A DNA stretch of 64,000 nucleotides from Vicingaceae bacterium (GTDB taxonomy: Bacteria; Bacteroidota; Bacteroidia; Flavobacteriales_E; Vicingaceae): NCBI GenBank assembly GCA_018402765.1, contig JAGYIE010000001.1:620001-684000 (forward strand), written 5' to 3'. Positions 16,567 through 26,260 of this stretch are shown piece by piece (within the stretch, counting starts at the first letter, position 1; every line of letters starts with the position of its first letter). The notes under the pieces were generated by a model. It made no database searches. It was given only the letters and a program-made list of their open reading frames with translations, and was not told the DNA's origin. The translations under genes were made by a program, and so were the position numbers.

Positions 16567-18752
16567 TATGAATAAATACTGCTAAAATTCCATTCACTAG
16601 GTTGCTTCATTTCGTAAACTGCTCTTTCTTTCAAATCAGACACAATCGAATCATCATAGTTTTCGAATGAGGCAAAATCAATTTCTTCATTGTTAGTTTT
16701 ACGAATGAAACTGTTTCCTAAAACCAATCCAATTTTGCCATAATCACCAAAGAAATATTCCTCCAATAACGGAATCACTTTATCTCTGAATGCCACTCGA
16801 AGGTCATTTAAATTTTTTACGTTTAAGAAGTACGAATGCCCGATTTTGTGATCTTTATCAATCAGTTTTTCGATTCGCTTATTGATTGTTTCCAATACAC
16901 GAACAACGTCCACATCTCCAATAATTCCGTCAAAATCCTTTAACTCACCAACAGCACTAATTAGCTCAGGTTTAGGTGGCATTTCTTTGAAGGAAAACCT
17001 TCTTCGTAGCGCAGTATCCAAAGCTTCAATACTTCTATCTGCTGTATTCATTGTTCCAATGATGAAAACGTTGTGTGGAACTTTGAATTCTTCTTTCGAA
17101 TAAGGGAGTATAACGCTCAATTCCTCATCCTTTCCTGCTCTTTTATCCTTTTCAATCAATGTAATTAACTCACCAAAAATGGAAGAAACATTACCTCTGT
17201 TTATCTCATCTGCAATTAGAACAAAATTCTTAGGGTTTTTAGGCAGTTTTAAATCATCACTTACTGTTCCTTCTTTCACAAAGAATTCTGGTTTGATCTG
17301 CTCTCTTTTTAACTTGTAAATTGTCTTTTGAGTAAGCAAACTGTAATACAAATCTTTGATTGGAATTTCTTGATTCACCATTAACCATTCAACAGATCTG
17401 AAATGATTGTAGGTAGGATTTATCTCAAAAGGTGATTCCTTGTATTCATAATCCCCAGTAACCTTACCTATGGCTCTTACATAGTAATTGCCATTCGAAA
17501 TCAAGACGTAGTTCCCAACTTTTAGGTAATTTTTGAAATAATTCAACGAACGAATGGCATCATCAGAAAGTTTTTCCTCCCGACCTAATTCATTAATTTG
17601 TCTTTCGTCTTTACCTGTAAAATCAATCTGATCTCCGAATCCAATGGTAATACAATTGTTCTTAATACAAAATTCATAGATCTCAATATCTTCTTCCAGT
17701 TGAGTGTTTCCAAGAGACATTTTATAGAATTGCGCCTTGGTAAACTCGTCCATGGACATAGAAATCGGATTTTGTGATTGAATTTCTTTGGAATTCAAAC
17801 TATCCTTAGCTAATCGGCACACTTTTTTGAAGATTCCCTCCTGAACTTCGTATTTCAAGTACTTATCATCTTCTTCTGGTTTCACGGGTTTTATTCCCTC
17901 AACAAAATCTTCGTAACTAAATGATTGGTGAAACGTGGTAAAAGCAATTTGACCATTGTTTTCTTCCTTTGGATTTATCAATAATAACTTAAATCGTTCC
18001 TTTAATTTGTCACGATCATTTGCGTATAATTTATAAAACTCTGGGTCAGCAATTTTAATTGCCTCGTTTATCGTGTGAAAAGTTTTACCTGTACCCGGAG
18101 GACCAAAAAGAATTTGATTCAATTCTTCGTCATCATTGTCCTCAGTTTGTAAAACTTCAACTGCATCATCTGGATTGCTGTAAGCATTCCACAATTCTCT
18201 ATAAAACTCAAAGAATTCTTTATCTTCTTTTTGAGAGATGATAAAATCATTTAAAGCGGAATAGCTTTTATCTTTTCCTGAGTATCCTAAATAAACAGCA
18301 CTATTAACTAAAGCTTCATATTTGTAGATTGGTATGATATTGAAATCACCATAAAGAAAGGCTATTTTCCACTTGTACGCATCGCCAAGATCAATGTCAT
18401 CAATTGCTTTCAAATTATTGTCGATTGCATTTTGAGCAACAGAGATAATTAACGAACGTACATTTTCAAATGCTAAAATTCTTGATTCCCCATATTTTTT
18501 AACCCATGAATATTCATTGTCCGTTAAATAAGCAGTTCTATTGTCTGGTTTTGTACCCTGCCGTTTGTAAATTCCAAATTTATAAGCTGAGCCACCCCAA
18601 ATGCTTCCTAAGTCAGTAGTGATTGCTTCTACCCAATAACAAAAAGATGTTTTGTTCAAATTGGTATATTCCTCAATAGTCATTGTCTTTAATTTTTCGA
18701 CTGACCATTTTTGAAGAAATTCAGTTTTTGTGTCGTAAAGTTTTGTATTCAT
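16566..18752 (-). CDS. mcrB: McrB-family AAA+ GTPase with a domain inserted inside the AAA+ core
   Basis: 728 residues. Residues 1-200 form an N-terminal domain (FCYWVEAITTDLGSIWGG) of the kind seen in other McrB-like ATPases. Walker A is GPPGTGKT at 217-224, Walker B is VLIADEINRGN at 511-521, and the McrB signature MNTADRS is at 568-574. Walker A and B are about 290 residues apart. The extra segment, about 330-490, has a beta pattern with FYKMSLGNT, CITIGFGD, VGNYVLISNGNYYVRAIGKV and NHFRSVEWL. This resembles PUA/EVE-like modules that read modified bases. Such a module is usually N-terminal in McrB. Domain identity is inferred from the pattern only. It lies 24 bases after the methylase gene and is coupled to mcrC. 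Confidence 0.9.
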   Translation of the reverse strand: MNTKLYDTKTEFLQKWSVEKLKTMTIEEYTNLNKTSFCYWVEAITTDLGSIWGGSAYKFGIYKRQGTKPDNRTAYLTDNEYSWVKKYGESRILAFENVRSLIISVAQNAIDNNLKAIDDIDLGDAYKWKIAFLYGDFNIIPIYKYEALVNSAVYLGYSGKDKSYSALNDFIISQKEDKEFFEFYRELWNAYSNPDDAVEVLQTEDNDDEELNQILFGPPGTGKTFHTINEAIKIADPEFYKLYANDRDKLKERFKLLLINPKEENNGQIAFTTFHQSFSYEDFVEGIKPVKPEEDDKYLKYEVQEGIFKKVCRLAKDSLNSKEIQSQNPISMSMDEFTKAQFYKMSLGNTQLEEDIEIYEFCIKNNCITIGFGDQIDFTGKDERQINELGREEKLSDDAIRSLNYFKNYLKVGNYVLISNGNYYVRAIGKVTGDYEYKESPFEINPTYNHFRSVEWLMVNQEIPIKDLYYSLLTQKTIYKLKREQIKPEFFVKEGTVSDDLKLPKNPKNFVLIADEINRGNVSSIFGELITLIEKDKRAGKDEELSVILPYSKEEFKVPHNVFIIGTMNTADRSIEALDTALRRRFSFKEMPPKPELISAVGELKDFDGIIGDVDVVRVLETINKRIEKLIDKDHKIGHSYFLNVKNLNDLRVAFRDKVIPLLEEYFFGDYGKIGLVLGNSFIRKTNNEEIDFASFENYDDSIVSDLKERAVYEMKQPSEWNFSSIYS

Positions 18753-18776
18753 TTAGTCTATAAAATTTTTGATTGA

Positions 18777-21700
18777 TTAGCTTTTTAACTGAGTGCGAAT
18801 AAACTTTATTTGTTCATCATTTATTCCGTACAATTGATATACAGCTTGATTATATTTGAAACTAAACTCTTCTGATGGAATTGAATAGTTGCTATCGATA
18901 AACTCTCTAACAATTTCTTTTGGCAAACCCAATTTGATAGGTAAATCTTTGATGAAAATTGCTTGGTATCTTAAATAGCCACCCGCTTGAGGTATGGTGT
19001 TCTTTGAGTGATAGTAAGTCAAGAGTTCTGAATTAAGAATCAATAACAATTCTGAGTAAAATATATCATCCCCCCCAACTTTGATTAGATTATATACAGT
19101 TGTTGATCCAAAGTAATTCTTGTCATCAAATGCGAAACTGTTTCTTTTGGCATTATCCAATGTGACAATTTTCATCTGCTCAAAACGATCTGGATTTCTT
19201 TGATTCCATAATTCAAACCATAACTTATTTGATTTGTCGAAATAACCTCGACCTGACAATTCCTTTCTTTTATTCTCAAGATAGTTGTATAAATTGGGAA
19301 AGTTTTGTTTCAGATTATCCTCTGGAATCACCTTGCCACTATTGTCATAGGGGTAAATTAAATACTTGTTCTTATAGCTTATTTTGAATGGCGCAATATC
19401 CTTTCCTTTTAAAAACGGCTTAAGAAGATCTCGTTCAATATCAAATTGAATAATATCCTTATCTGACAGAACAAAAACTAGATCTTTACCAGTAGCAATA
19501 CCTTGGTAAATTCCATCAAGTAACGATTCTAAAGAACTAGAGCCTTCCCGAACGATATTAAAGATGATGTCGATCTCATCATTTTGAAATATCCATAAAT
19601 CTGTACCAAGCTTTTCTGTCTCTACATTAGTAAATTCAAAAATTTTTGAATTTAAATCATAACGTAACTCTTCTATATTTCTAATTATTTTGTCGGATAG
19701 CGCTCTGGCGTAAAGAAATTTTTGCTTGGGTGTTACAGTTTTTTTAATAATGAAAACTCCTGTATATGCTAAGGCATTTTCAAAGACCTTTTTATCAACA
19801 AAATCTACGATTGATTTAATTGAAACTTGATCATTCAATAATTTTCGAACCGCTGTACCATAATCCCTTTGCATAAATCTTGTTGGATGTATAGAAACCG
19901 CTACACCATCAGTTTTTAAGAGCTGATTATACAATTCAATAAATGCTATGTATAGGTCATACTTACCTTTTAGGGATTGATATTTCGGCTCAATGAGATT
20001 TTTAATTTCCTTTTTCAAATTTTTAAATTCAACATAAGGAGGGTTAGCAATTACAATATCAAAACCTCCATCATCGAAAACATCCTTAAAAAATAAATGC
20101 CAAAGGAAAAACGGTTTTTGATTAGAATTAATTAGTTGATTAATTTTTATTTCTCTGTTAATTATCTCATTTAGTTGTTTCTCAAGCTGTTTTGAATTTT
20201 TGAATTCCTTCGATTGTTCAAGCTTTATTATTTCCTCAGGAGTTTTAAGGTGTTTACGTTTTTTAGAAAGATTACTGTTTAAATTTTTCAGACTATCTTC
20301 CATGTCCATTTTTTCGGCTTCAATAGCCTCATGTATGTAATCAATGACAAATTGATCAATATCTGAATTCAACTTATTTTTAGATTCTGGAGAAGAAGCA
20401 GTAAAATAATCATTTAGAATGTTTTGAATATTTACATCACTTTTTCTATTGAAATTTCCAGAAAAAAATGGACTTGAAAAATCAATTTTTTGTGTATTTG
20501 AAGCTTGACTAACATTACTTAAATCTATTCCCTCAAAGCTTTCTAATAAACTATTGCCCTGCATTATTTTATAATCCAAGTTTGGCAAAGGCATAGGTTC
20601 TTCTTCATCTACAACGAGAGCCAACCAAAACCTTAATCTTGCAATATCAACGGCTCCATTTTCAATATCAACGCCATAAATGCTGTGTTGAATAATGTTC
20701 TTTTTTACTATATGAGGTTGCCAGTTACTGTTGCTTATTTTCCAAATTTCTGAAACAGAATCCCTTTCAAAATCCCATAACTGAAAAATAATTTGATAAA
20801 TCTCATTTAGAATCCCCATAGGAAACGCACCAGAACCAATTGCTGGATCACAAATTTTAACTTCGTATAATGCTTGCGCAATATCTTCAAGAATATCCAA
20901 GTCATTAACACCTTGAGCTAACTGTTTACGAATCAATTCCTCAATTGCTATATACTTTTTTGATTCAGGTGAAGCTCTAAGTTTTGTTGCTAAGTATTCA
21001 ATCAAGCTTTCTTGACACATGAATTGAACAATAACTTTTGGTGTGTAAAATGCGCCCTTATCTTTGTTGTCCTCTAGAAGATTCTCGAAAATATGACCTA
21101 ACATTTCAGGGTCAATTCCCACCTCATGATCATTCGAATCATTCTCATCAATTGTAAAATTATATTGACTGAAAAAGTCAAATAAATTTTCAAAGTACTT
21201 ACTCGGAAAATCAATCAATTTTGAAATCTCTGCATCGGTATCAAATAGACCACCATTCAAATAGGGAATCTTTGATCCGTTCAACTCTCCATTTAAGCCA
21301 TCACAAGTAAATATTGAATTTTCACGCTTACCATTATTTAGGGTGTCAAAAAATAATTGTGACAGACATTTAGAGTGAAAATGATCTTTGTCCTCAAAGT
21401 TCAAAAACAAATCTTGCATAAACTGTTTGTTACCTTCTTTCCAGCCTTCTTTTGAGCTGTCACAGCCCATCCATCCTTTTTTTTGTAAAAAATGTAAAAA
21501 AACTATTCTTCCTAAAAGTTTTTTGGAAAAATCACGGATTTGTTTATCCCGATCTTTTTCCAAAAAAAGTTTATTATATGAAGGATTTTTCGCGATATAA
21601 GTCCAGAATTTTTCAAATTCCTTTTTATACTTATCAAAGAACTCCTTTGATAATTTTTCCACGTTGAAAATATCAATGATATCCTTGATTGTAATTTTTG

Positions 21701-22190
21701 ATTCACTTTTAAGTATTATAAATCGTTCTGCAAGAGTTCTGTTTGTTTCACCTTTTCCTCCATAATAGGTAAATCTTTTGGTGTCAGTTTGATTTTCTTT
21801 AAAATCCCAAATTTCCTGATCGAAAATTGTATTTTTCCCGCAGAATGTAAGCCTGTAGTTTTCTGAATTTTCTTGGTATATTAATGCAATTGCAGCTGTA
21901 TAATTACCATCCCCAATTTTATTAGAAATAATGGTGTTAAGCTTGACCCTGTTTCTTTTAAGTTTAACATTAACATTCGCTTTTAATTCAAAAAGGGCTA
22001 CTTGTTTTTCGTCATCAAGTTTAATATATCCCAGTTGAACGAAATGCTCAACTTCTTGATTATTGTCAGTGATTTTTTGCGGTGATTCAAAAAATTTCAC
22101 TCCCGAAAAAGTTTCTGGATAAATTGAATTTATCCAAAGCTCTCTTGAATATTCTTTTCCTAATAACTGTTGTAAATCTCTTTTATCCAT
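18777..22190 (-). CDS. Eco57I-type restriction-modification methylase, possible type IIG enzyme
   Basis: 1137 residues. Adenine-N6 methyltransferase core: GAFYTP at 379-384 (motif X region), CDPAIGSGAF at 447-456 (SAM motif I) and NPPY at 716-719 (motif IV). A long helical spacer (about 600-690) and a C-terminal recognition part (about 850-1130) follow. The N-terminus has an aspartate near 59-60 and FELKANVNVK with Glu68-x-Lys70, a possible PD-(D/E)xK nuclease site, which would make one protein carry cutting, methylation and recognition. BREX PglX is similar in size, but no pglZ or brxC is present. It starts one base after the end of the PLD-helicase gene. Confidence 0.88.
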   Translation of the reverse strand: MDKRDLQQLLGKEYSRELWINSIYPETFSGVKFFESPQKITDNNQEVEHFVQLGYIKLDDEKQVALFELKANVNVKLKRNRVKLNTIISNKIGDGNYTAAIALIYQENSENYRLTFCGKNTIFDQEIWDFKENQTDTKRFTYYGGKGETNRTLAERFIILKSESKITIKDIIDIFNVEKLSKEFFDKYKKEFEKFWTYIAKNPSYNKLFLEKDRDKQIRDFSKKLLGRIVFLHFLQKKGWMGCDSSKEGWKEGNKQFMQDLFLNFEDKDHFHSKCLSQLFFDTLNNGKRENSIFTCDGLNGELNGSKIPYLNGGLFDTDAEISKLIDFPSKYFENLFDFFSQYNFTIDENDSNDHEVGIDPEMLGHIFENLLEDNKDKGAFYTPKVIVQFMCQESLIEYLATKLRASPESKKYIAIEELIRKQLAQGVNDLDILEDIAQALYEVKICDPAIGSGAFPMGILNEIYQIIFQLWDFERDSVSEIWKISNSNWQPHIVKKNIIQHSIYGVDIENGAVDIARLRFWLALVVDEEEPMPLPNLDYKIMQGNSLLESFEGIDLSNVSQASNTQKIDFSSPFFSGNFNRKSDVNIQNILNDYFTASSPESKNKLNSDIDQFVIDYIHEAIEAEKMDMEDSLKNLNSNLSKKRKHLKTPEEIIKLEQSKEFKNSKQLEKQLNEIINREIKINQLINSNQKPFFLWHLFFKDVFDDGGFDIVIANPPYVEFKNLKKEIKNLIEPKYQSLKGKYDLYIAFIELYNQLLKTDGVAVSIHPTRFMQRDYGTAVRKLLNDQVSIKSIVDFVDKKVFENALAYTGVFIIKKTVTPKQKFLYARALSDKIIRNIEELRYDLNSKIFEFTNVETEKLGTDLWIFQNDEIDIIFNIVREGSSSLESLLDGIYQGIATGKDLVFVLSDKDIIQFDIERDLLKPFLKGKDIAPFKISYKNKYLIYPYDNSGKVIPEDNLKQNFPNLYNYLENKRKELSGRGYFDKSNKLWFELWNQRNPDRFEQMKIVTLDNAKRNSFAFDDKNYFGSTTVYNLIKVGGDDIFYSELLLILNSELLTYYHSKNTIPQAGGYLRYQAIFIKDLPIKLGLPKEIVREFIDSNYSIPSEEFSFKYNQAVYQLYGINDEQIKFIRTQLKS

Positions 22191-22191
22191 T

Positions 22192-25100
22192 TTATTGATG
22201 TGAATATGATTGGGAAATTATGATCTCTGGTTTGAATTTTTTGAATGATTTTACCGTTACAACAGGGTTAGAAATCTGTTCTTCTTTATCATTCAAAGGA
22301 TACTTCTCAATTATGCGCATTACTGCATCCAAAAGGTCAACGGGTTTTATCTTTTGCTTTTTTGCATTTCTTTTTAAAGCATTTATTTCTCTCTGAAGTT
22401 TTTGGAATTTAGCTTGTTTAATGGCTTGTTTGGCAGCCTGAATTTTCTGCTTTTCAGCCTCATTAACGAATGGAAATGTCAAAAAGCCATCAAGGTATGC
22501 TAATGCACGTTTTTCATTTGGTCCTTGTGTGGTGTCAATTACTTGACCACTTGCCATTTCTTCTTTTAACTTATCGTCAAAATCTTGGACAGCCAATGAT
22601 ACTTGCTCATGATGTTTCTCATGTAAGCTCACGCCTTGTTCTGGTGGGTCGGCTCTAAATTCCTTTGCAACCTCCACGAAGCCCATTTCTTCGATTTCGT
22701 TATCATCTTTAACCCAGTAAAAAGCATCTCTACGACTATTTCTTACAAAACATATAGTTGAGTTTTTCTTCGTGCGATCCTTTCTTCCAACACGTGCTTT
22801 CATGGGCAAGTTTCGTATTCTTCGGAACTCTTGTGGGTTTTCCTCCTTGAATTTTCTTAATTCCATGAGGTACGCCAAACGTTCATCTTTCTCTTCATCC
22901 ACATCTTTTTCGAACAAACCAAAAGACTGGATTTCTTCATCTGGGGAATAAATTTCGCTATCCTCACCGAGTGCAGAGTGGAACGCTTGGAGCTTCATTA
23001 TCGCTTTCTTTTCAAGCTCAATGTCATTATTCACTTTGGCAGTAGGATAGAAATTATAGATGTGTATGTATGGAGCAACAGAACCGATACGATTCACCCT
23101 TCCAATACGCTGCATTAGTCGAGTTGAGTTCCATGGGGTATCGTAGTTTACTATTACATTTGACCTATGTAGGTTCACACCTTCTGCTAAAACCTCTGTA
23201 CAGATCACAATATTGAAATCCGATTTGTACTGTTCTCTTGGAATATTGGCATCAAAGTTTTCACGGATCACTTCTTTTAACTTGTCACGATTACTAGCAT
23301 TTACTTCTAGTATATCATCTCTTCCTGATTCCTTTAGCTTTGATGTAATATATCCAGTTGTTTCTTTAGATTCGGAGAACACCACTAATTTTTGCTGAGG
23401 ATTAATTTCTTTACTTAAAAGTTCTTCTTCCAATATCCTTTTGAATTCCTCTATTTTAGGATCTTCAATCACTTTACTCCATCTCTCATTCAAGTCTTTG
23501 ACTATTTCATAATCTCTTTGCAGTTCAGGCAGGAAATGTTCTTGAAAATCTTCTGGGGTGCAAATTGTGATAGTTGGGTCAGTCTCTCTCAGATCGGCTA
23601 ACCGTTCTGCAAGTTCATCTTCCTTTCCATCCAAGATGTATTCTGAAACATTTAAATTTGGTGCAATATAAATTCGACCATTTTCAAACATTTCAATCAT
23701 TGCTCTTGTAGCCTCAGCAAATCTATTCAGAGAGGATTTAAACGCATGGAAGCTACTATCTATTCGCTTAACCAATAGAATCTTCATCATATTTGCTAAT
23801 GCGCCAGATGCCACATCAGCATTCTTGTATTTTGCCTTCTTCTCAGGCACTAAGAATTTGATTGCTTGATAACGATAATATTTAATACCGTCAATGTCAT
23901 GCGAAAGCAAAAACATTGTTTCGTCATAAAGTTGATCAACTTCTTCAGATAGTTGATAGAAGACCTTTGTAGGCTTTTTTATATCTGGAAAAACAATGCC
24001 TTGATCCTCAATGTCAGTTTTATATTGATCGTGTATCTTTAAATCGGTACGAGTTCTTCGAATAGTTAATGGAGCAATTACTTTGTCTCGAATTTCCTGA
24101 TAAATAACTTTAACACCTTGCTGAACAGCAGCTATATCTGGGTTGTCTTTTAATTTGTTGTAATCGTCAATTTTTTGTCTGAAAAAATGCTGCAAATTGG
24201 ATACTTCTAATGTCGAATCTTTTGCATCTTGGAATAGATAAACTTGGTTAGCTATATCAGAAGGTCTATTATTCAAAGGGGTTGCAGTAATAAGCATTAC
24301 CTTTTTCTCTGCCTTTGAACCATCCTTTAGTTTTTGCTTCGTTTTTGTTTTACATAGTTTTTGAAGCGTATTATACGCTTCCGCTGAATCATTTCTAAAT
24401 TTGTGCGCTTCATCTACAATTACCAAATCGTACTTCTCAGGATCGGCTATTTTATGCAAACTACCATTGGTTACAATTTCATAATTCTTCAATTCGAATT
24501 TATCTAGCGTTTCGACCCAATTAGTTTTAAGTGCAGGAGGAACAACAATTAATATTGTTGAGATGTGAGAAGGGAATCCATTTGAGTAAAAGAACTTTTT
24601 AGCGATCAAAGTACCTACAACTGTTTTACCAAGCCCAACAACATCAGACAAAAAGAACCCGTTGTGTTTTTTGAGTAATTCATACCCTTGATTTACCGCA
24701 TCTACCTGATAAGATAACCTTTTAAAACCAGTTGGTAAATCGGTAACAGAGTTTGGATCAAATTCAACACTTTTTCCGAAATACTCAATTAGGAATTTCA
24801 TGTAAACCTCGAAAGGAGTGAAAGAATCGCTGAGATACGTTTCCTTCTTAATTTTTTCGATTTCAATCGGCAATATTGGTATTCCCTCTAACCAAAGCTT
24901 TTCAAATTCTTGTGTTGCGAATTGAACGTCATCAAAAGATTGAAGAATTACATTGAATTCATAATTACTTTGATCACTTCCCCCTAAACCAGCATCGGTC
25001 AAATTTGATGAGCCAGTTATTACTTTGCCTTGATTGTGTTCATTCCAATTTTCAGGTCGAAAAATGTAAATTTTAGCGTGCAGATTTCGGTGAGGATGTG

Positions 25101-25476
25101 CCTTTATCTCAATCTTTTTTGAGGCAACATCTTCGATAAATTGTAGAATTCCTTTCTCAACTTCTTGGTCATACTGAGAAGCTTGAATATCATCCTTCAT
25201 ATCTTTAATGAATTCAACCAACGTTTGATTTGCATCACCTTGAAACAACAATCCTTTAGAACTATATTTTGCAATTATTTCATCAACGTTGATCCCAACA
25301 AGTATTCTAATTACAGGCACATCCTCTAGGAATGGACGAATTTTAAAATATCCAGAAGCTCGAAAATAACCTACGAGCGCATCAAAAAACTCAATGTTTT
25401 TATTGTTTTCAAATACACCTTGAAATTTCTTCAAGAGTGTATTTGAACCCTCATTTGTAAAAAAACGTGTACTCAT
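22192..25476 (-). CDS. PLD-nuclease/SNF2-type helicase fusion
   Basis: 1094 residues. Residues 1-180 are a phospholipase D-like nuclease half-site: HAKIYIF at 133-139 and GSSNLTDAGL at 155-164. The superfamily 2 ATPase follows: GLGKT at 281-285, DEAH at 355-358, then ITATPLNN, and motifs V-VI in TEVLAEGVNLHRSNVIV and QRIGRVNRIG. A basic helical tail rich in Lys and Gln (about 980-1060) could bind nucleic acid. Single PLD motifs normally need dimers. The gene start directly abuts the stop of a small remnant reading frame. In context it should translocate on or cut DNA for the methylase/McrBC cluster; this is inference. Confidence 0.88.
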   Translation of the reverse strand: MSTRFFTNEGSNTLLKKFQGVFENNKNIEFFDALVGYFRASGYFKIRPFLEDVPVIRILVGINVDEIIAKYSSKGLLFQGDANQTLVEFIKDMKDDIQASQYDQEVEKGILQFIEDVASKKIEIKAHPHRNLHAKIYIFRPENWNEHNQGKVITGSSNLTDAGLGGSDQSNYEFNVILQSFDDVQFATQEFEKLWLEGIPILPIEIEKIKKETYLSDSFTPFEVYMKFLIEYFGKSVEFDPNSVTDLPTGFKRLSYQVDAVNQGYELLKKHNGFFLSDVVGLGKTVVGTLIAKKFFYSNGFPSHISTILIVVPPALKTNWVETLDKFELKNYEIVTNGSLHKIADPEKYDLVIVDEAHKFRNDSAEAYNTLQKLCKTKTKQKLKDGSKAEKKVMLITATPLNNRPSDIANQVYLFQDAKDSTLEVSNLQHFFRQKIDDYNKLKDNPDIAAVQQGVKVIYQEIRDKVIAPLTIRRTRTDLKIHDQYKTDIEDQGIVFPDIKKPTKVFYQLSEEVDQLYDETMFLLSHDIDGIKYYRYQAIKFLVPEKKAKYKNADVASGALANMMKILLVKRIDSSFHAFKSSLNRFAEATRAMIEMFENGRIYIAPNLNVSEYILDGKEDELAERLADLRETDPTITICTPEDFQEHFLPELQRDYEIVKDLNERWSKVIEDPKIEEFKRILEEELLSKEINPQQKLVVFSESKETTGYITSKLKESGRDDILEVNASNRDKLKEVIRENFDANIPREQYKSDFNIVICTEVLAEGVNLHRSNVIVNYDTPWNSTRLMQRIGRVNRIGSVAPYIHIYNFYPTAKVNNDIELEKKAIMKLQAFHSALGEDSEIYSPDEEIQSFGLFEKDVDEEKDERLAYLMELRKFKEENPQEFRRIRNLPMKARVGRKDRTKKNSTICFVRNSRRDAFYWVKDDNEIEEMGFVEVAKEFRADPPEQGVSLHEKHHEQVSLAVQDFDDKLKEEMASGQVIDTTQGPNEKRALAYLDGFLTFPFVNEAEKQKIQAAKQAIKQAKFQKLQREINALKRNAKKQKIKPVDLLDAVMRIIEKYPLNDKEEQISNPVVTVKSFKKFKPEIIISQSYSHQ

Positions 25477-25602
25477 TTATACTTCTTTGAGTTTTGAATT
25501 AGACGAATAAGGTACCTTGTTAATCCTTAAATCCTGTGTATCTTTTTTCAGACAGTTGCCTATCCAAGTGAGTTCGAGTTTTTGTAAGTTATTTTTTGCC
25601 AT
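25477..25602 (-). pseudogene. Remnant of a DNA methyltransferase 5' end
   Basis: A 41-codon frame starting MAKNNLQKLELTWIG. That opening matches my memory of many Mod-like site-specific DNA methyltransferases, where a GKENRP stretch follows. Here the reading instead runs into unrelated sequence after WIG and stops immediately before the helicase start codon. Most of the coding part is inside the first of two 75-bp direct repeats. I read it as the surviving end of a deleted methyltransferase gene that once followed doc. The family call rests on about ten residues. Confidence 0.4.
25516..25590 (-). repeat. 75-bp direct repeat, copy 1
   Basis: Identical base for base, as read, to 25711-25785. 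On the minus strand both copies encode NLQKLELTWIG in frame. Confidence 0.85.
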
Positions 25603-25608
25603 ACTATT

Positions 25609-25690
25609 TATTTCTTTGTGCTCTTCGTGTCTTCTTTGTGTACTTCGTGGTAAAAAAAACTTAACCACAAAGGTCACAAAGGGTTTCACA
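25609..25690. repeat. CACAAAG-type inverted element between the 75-bp repeats
   Basis: Left part reads CTTTGTG, CTTCGTG, CTTTGTG, CTTCGTGGT. Right part reads ACCACAAAGGTCACAAAGGG, so the two halves can pair around AAAAAAAACTTA. It is the same element family as at 57518-57735. Confidence 0.6.
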
Positions 25691-25710
25691 AGGTTCACTA
25701 TGTTTTAAAT

Positions 25711-25785
25711 CTTGTTAATCCTTAAATCCTGTGTATCTTTTTTCAGACAGTTGCCTATCCAAGTGAGTTCGAGTTTTTGTAAGTT
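25711..25785 (-). repeat. 75-bp direct repeat, copy 2
   Basis: Second identical copy, immediately before the stop codon of the doc-like gene at 25791. It is separated from copy 1 by 120 bases. Confidence 0.85.
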
Positions 25786-25790
25786 GTTTT

Positions 25791-26258
25791 TTATTGCTCA
25801 TTGTCGTTTATATTTTGATTAGCTAAATGATTCATTTTAGCCTGAATTATCTTCATTTTTAATTCTTCTGAATAGTCATACTCATATAAAATAGAAGTAA
25901 CTATCTCCTTTAATAAATCTCGGTCTATAATATTATCTGCAACATCTACCACAATATTTTCCATTTCTAAAATGAATTTAGATACTAAACCTTGAAGGTT
26001 GTTTATGGTAAGAAAATAAGCTGCCACAGCAATTGATGACCTTTTATTGCCATCATTGAAACAATGATTTTTGTTAAATGAAAAAATGAGATGCGTTACT
26101 TTATCTTCCAGTTCTGGGTAATAAAAGTCGTTTTGAACGTGGTCAAGCGTGCTGTCAATTAACCCATTATCTCTAATACCCATAAAACCACCTGATTCAC
26201 GAATAATATTATCGTGTACCTCAATTGTAAATTCAACTGTAAAGTATTGAAACGCCAT
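25791..26258 (-). CDS. doc: Doc-family toxin (Fic fold, death-on-curing type)
   Basis: 155 residues. The active-site motif HCFNDGNKR at 65-73 fits Doc (H-x-F-x-[ND]-[AG]-N-K-R), and the N-terminus has GGFMGIRDNGLIDS as in Doc proteins. Doc phosphorylates EF-Tu and stops translation. The usual small Phd antitoxin is absent; the gene just upstream encodes a 359-residue DNA-binding protein with a two-base gap. Fic/Doc genes are also common passengers of restriction operons, which is the setting here. The extra C-terminal tail (about 25 residues, Asn/Gln-rich) is unusual. Confidence 0.88.
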   Translation of the reverse strand: MAFQYFTVEFTIEVHDNIIRESGGFMGIRDNGLIDSTLDHVQNDFYYPELEDKVTHLIFSFNKNHCFNDGNKRSSIAVAAYFLTINNLQGLVSKFILEMENIVVDVADNIIDRDLLKEIVTSILYEYDYSEELKMKIIQAKMNHLANQNINDNEQ

Positions 26259-26260
26259 CT

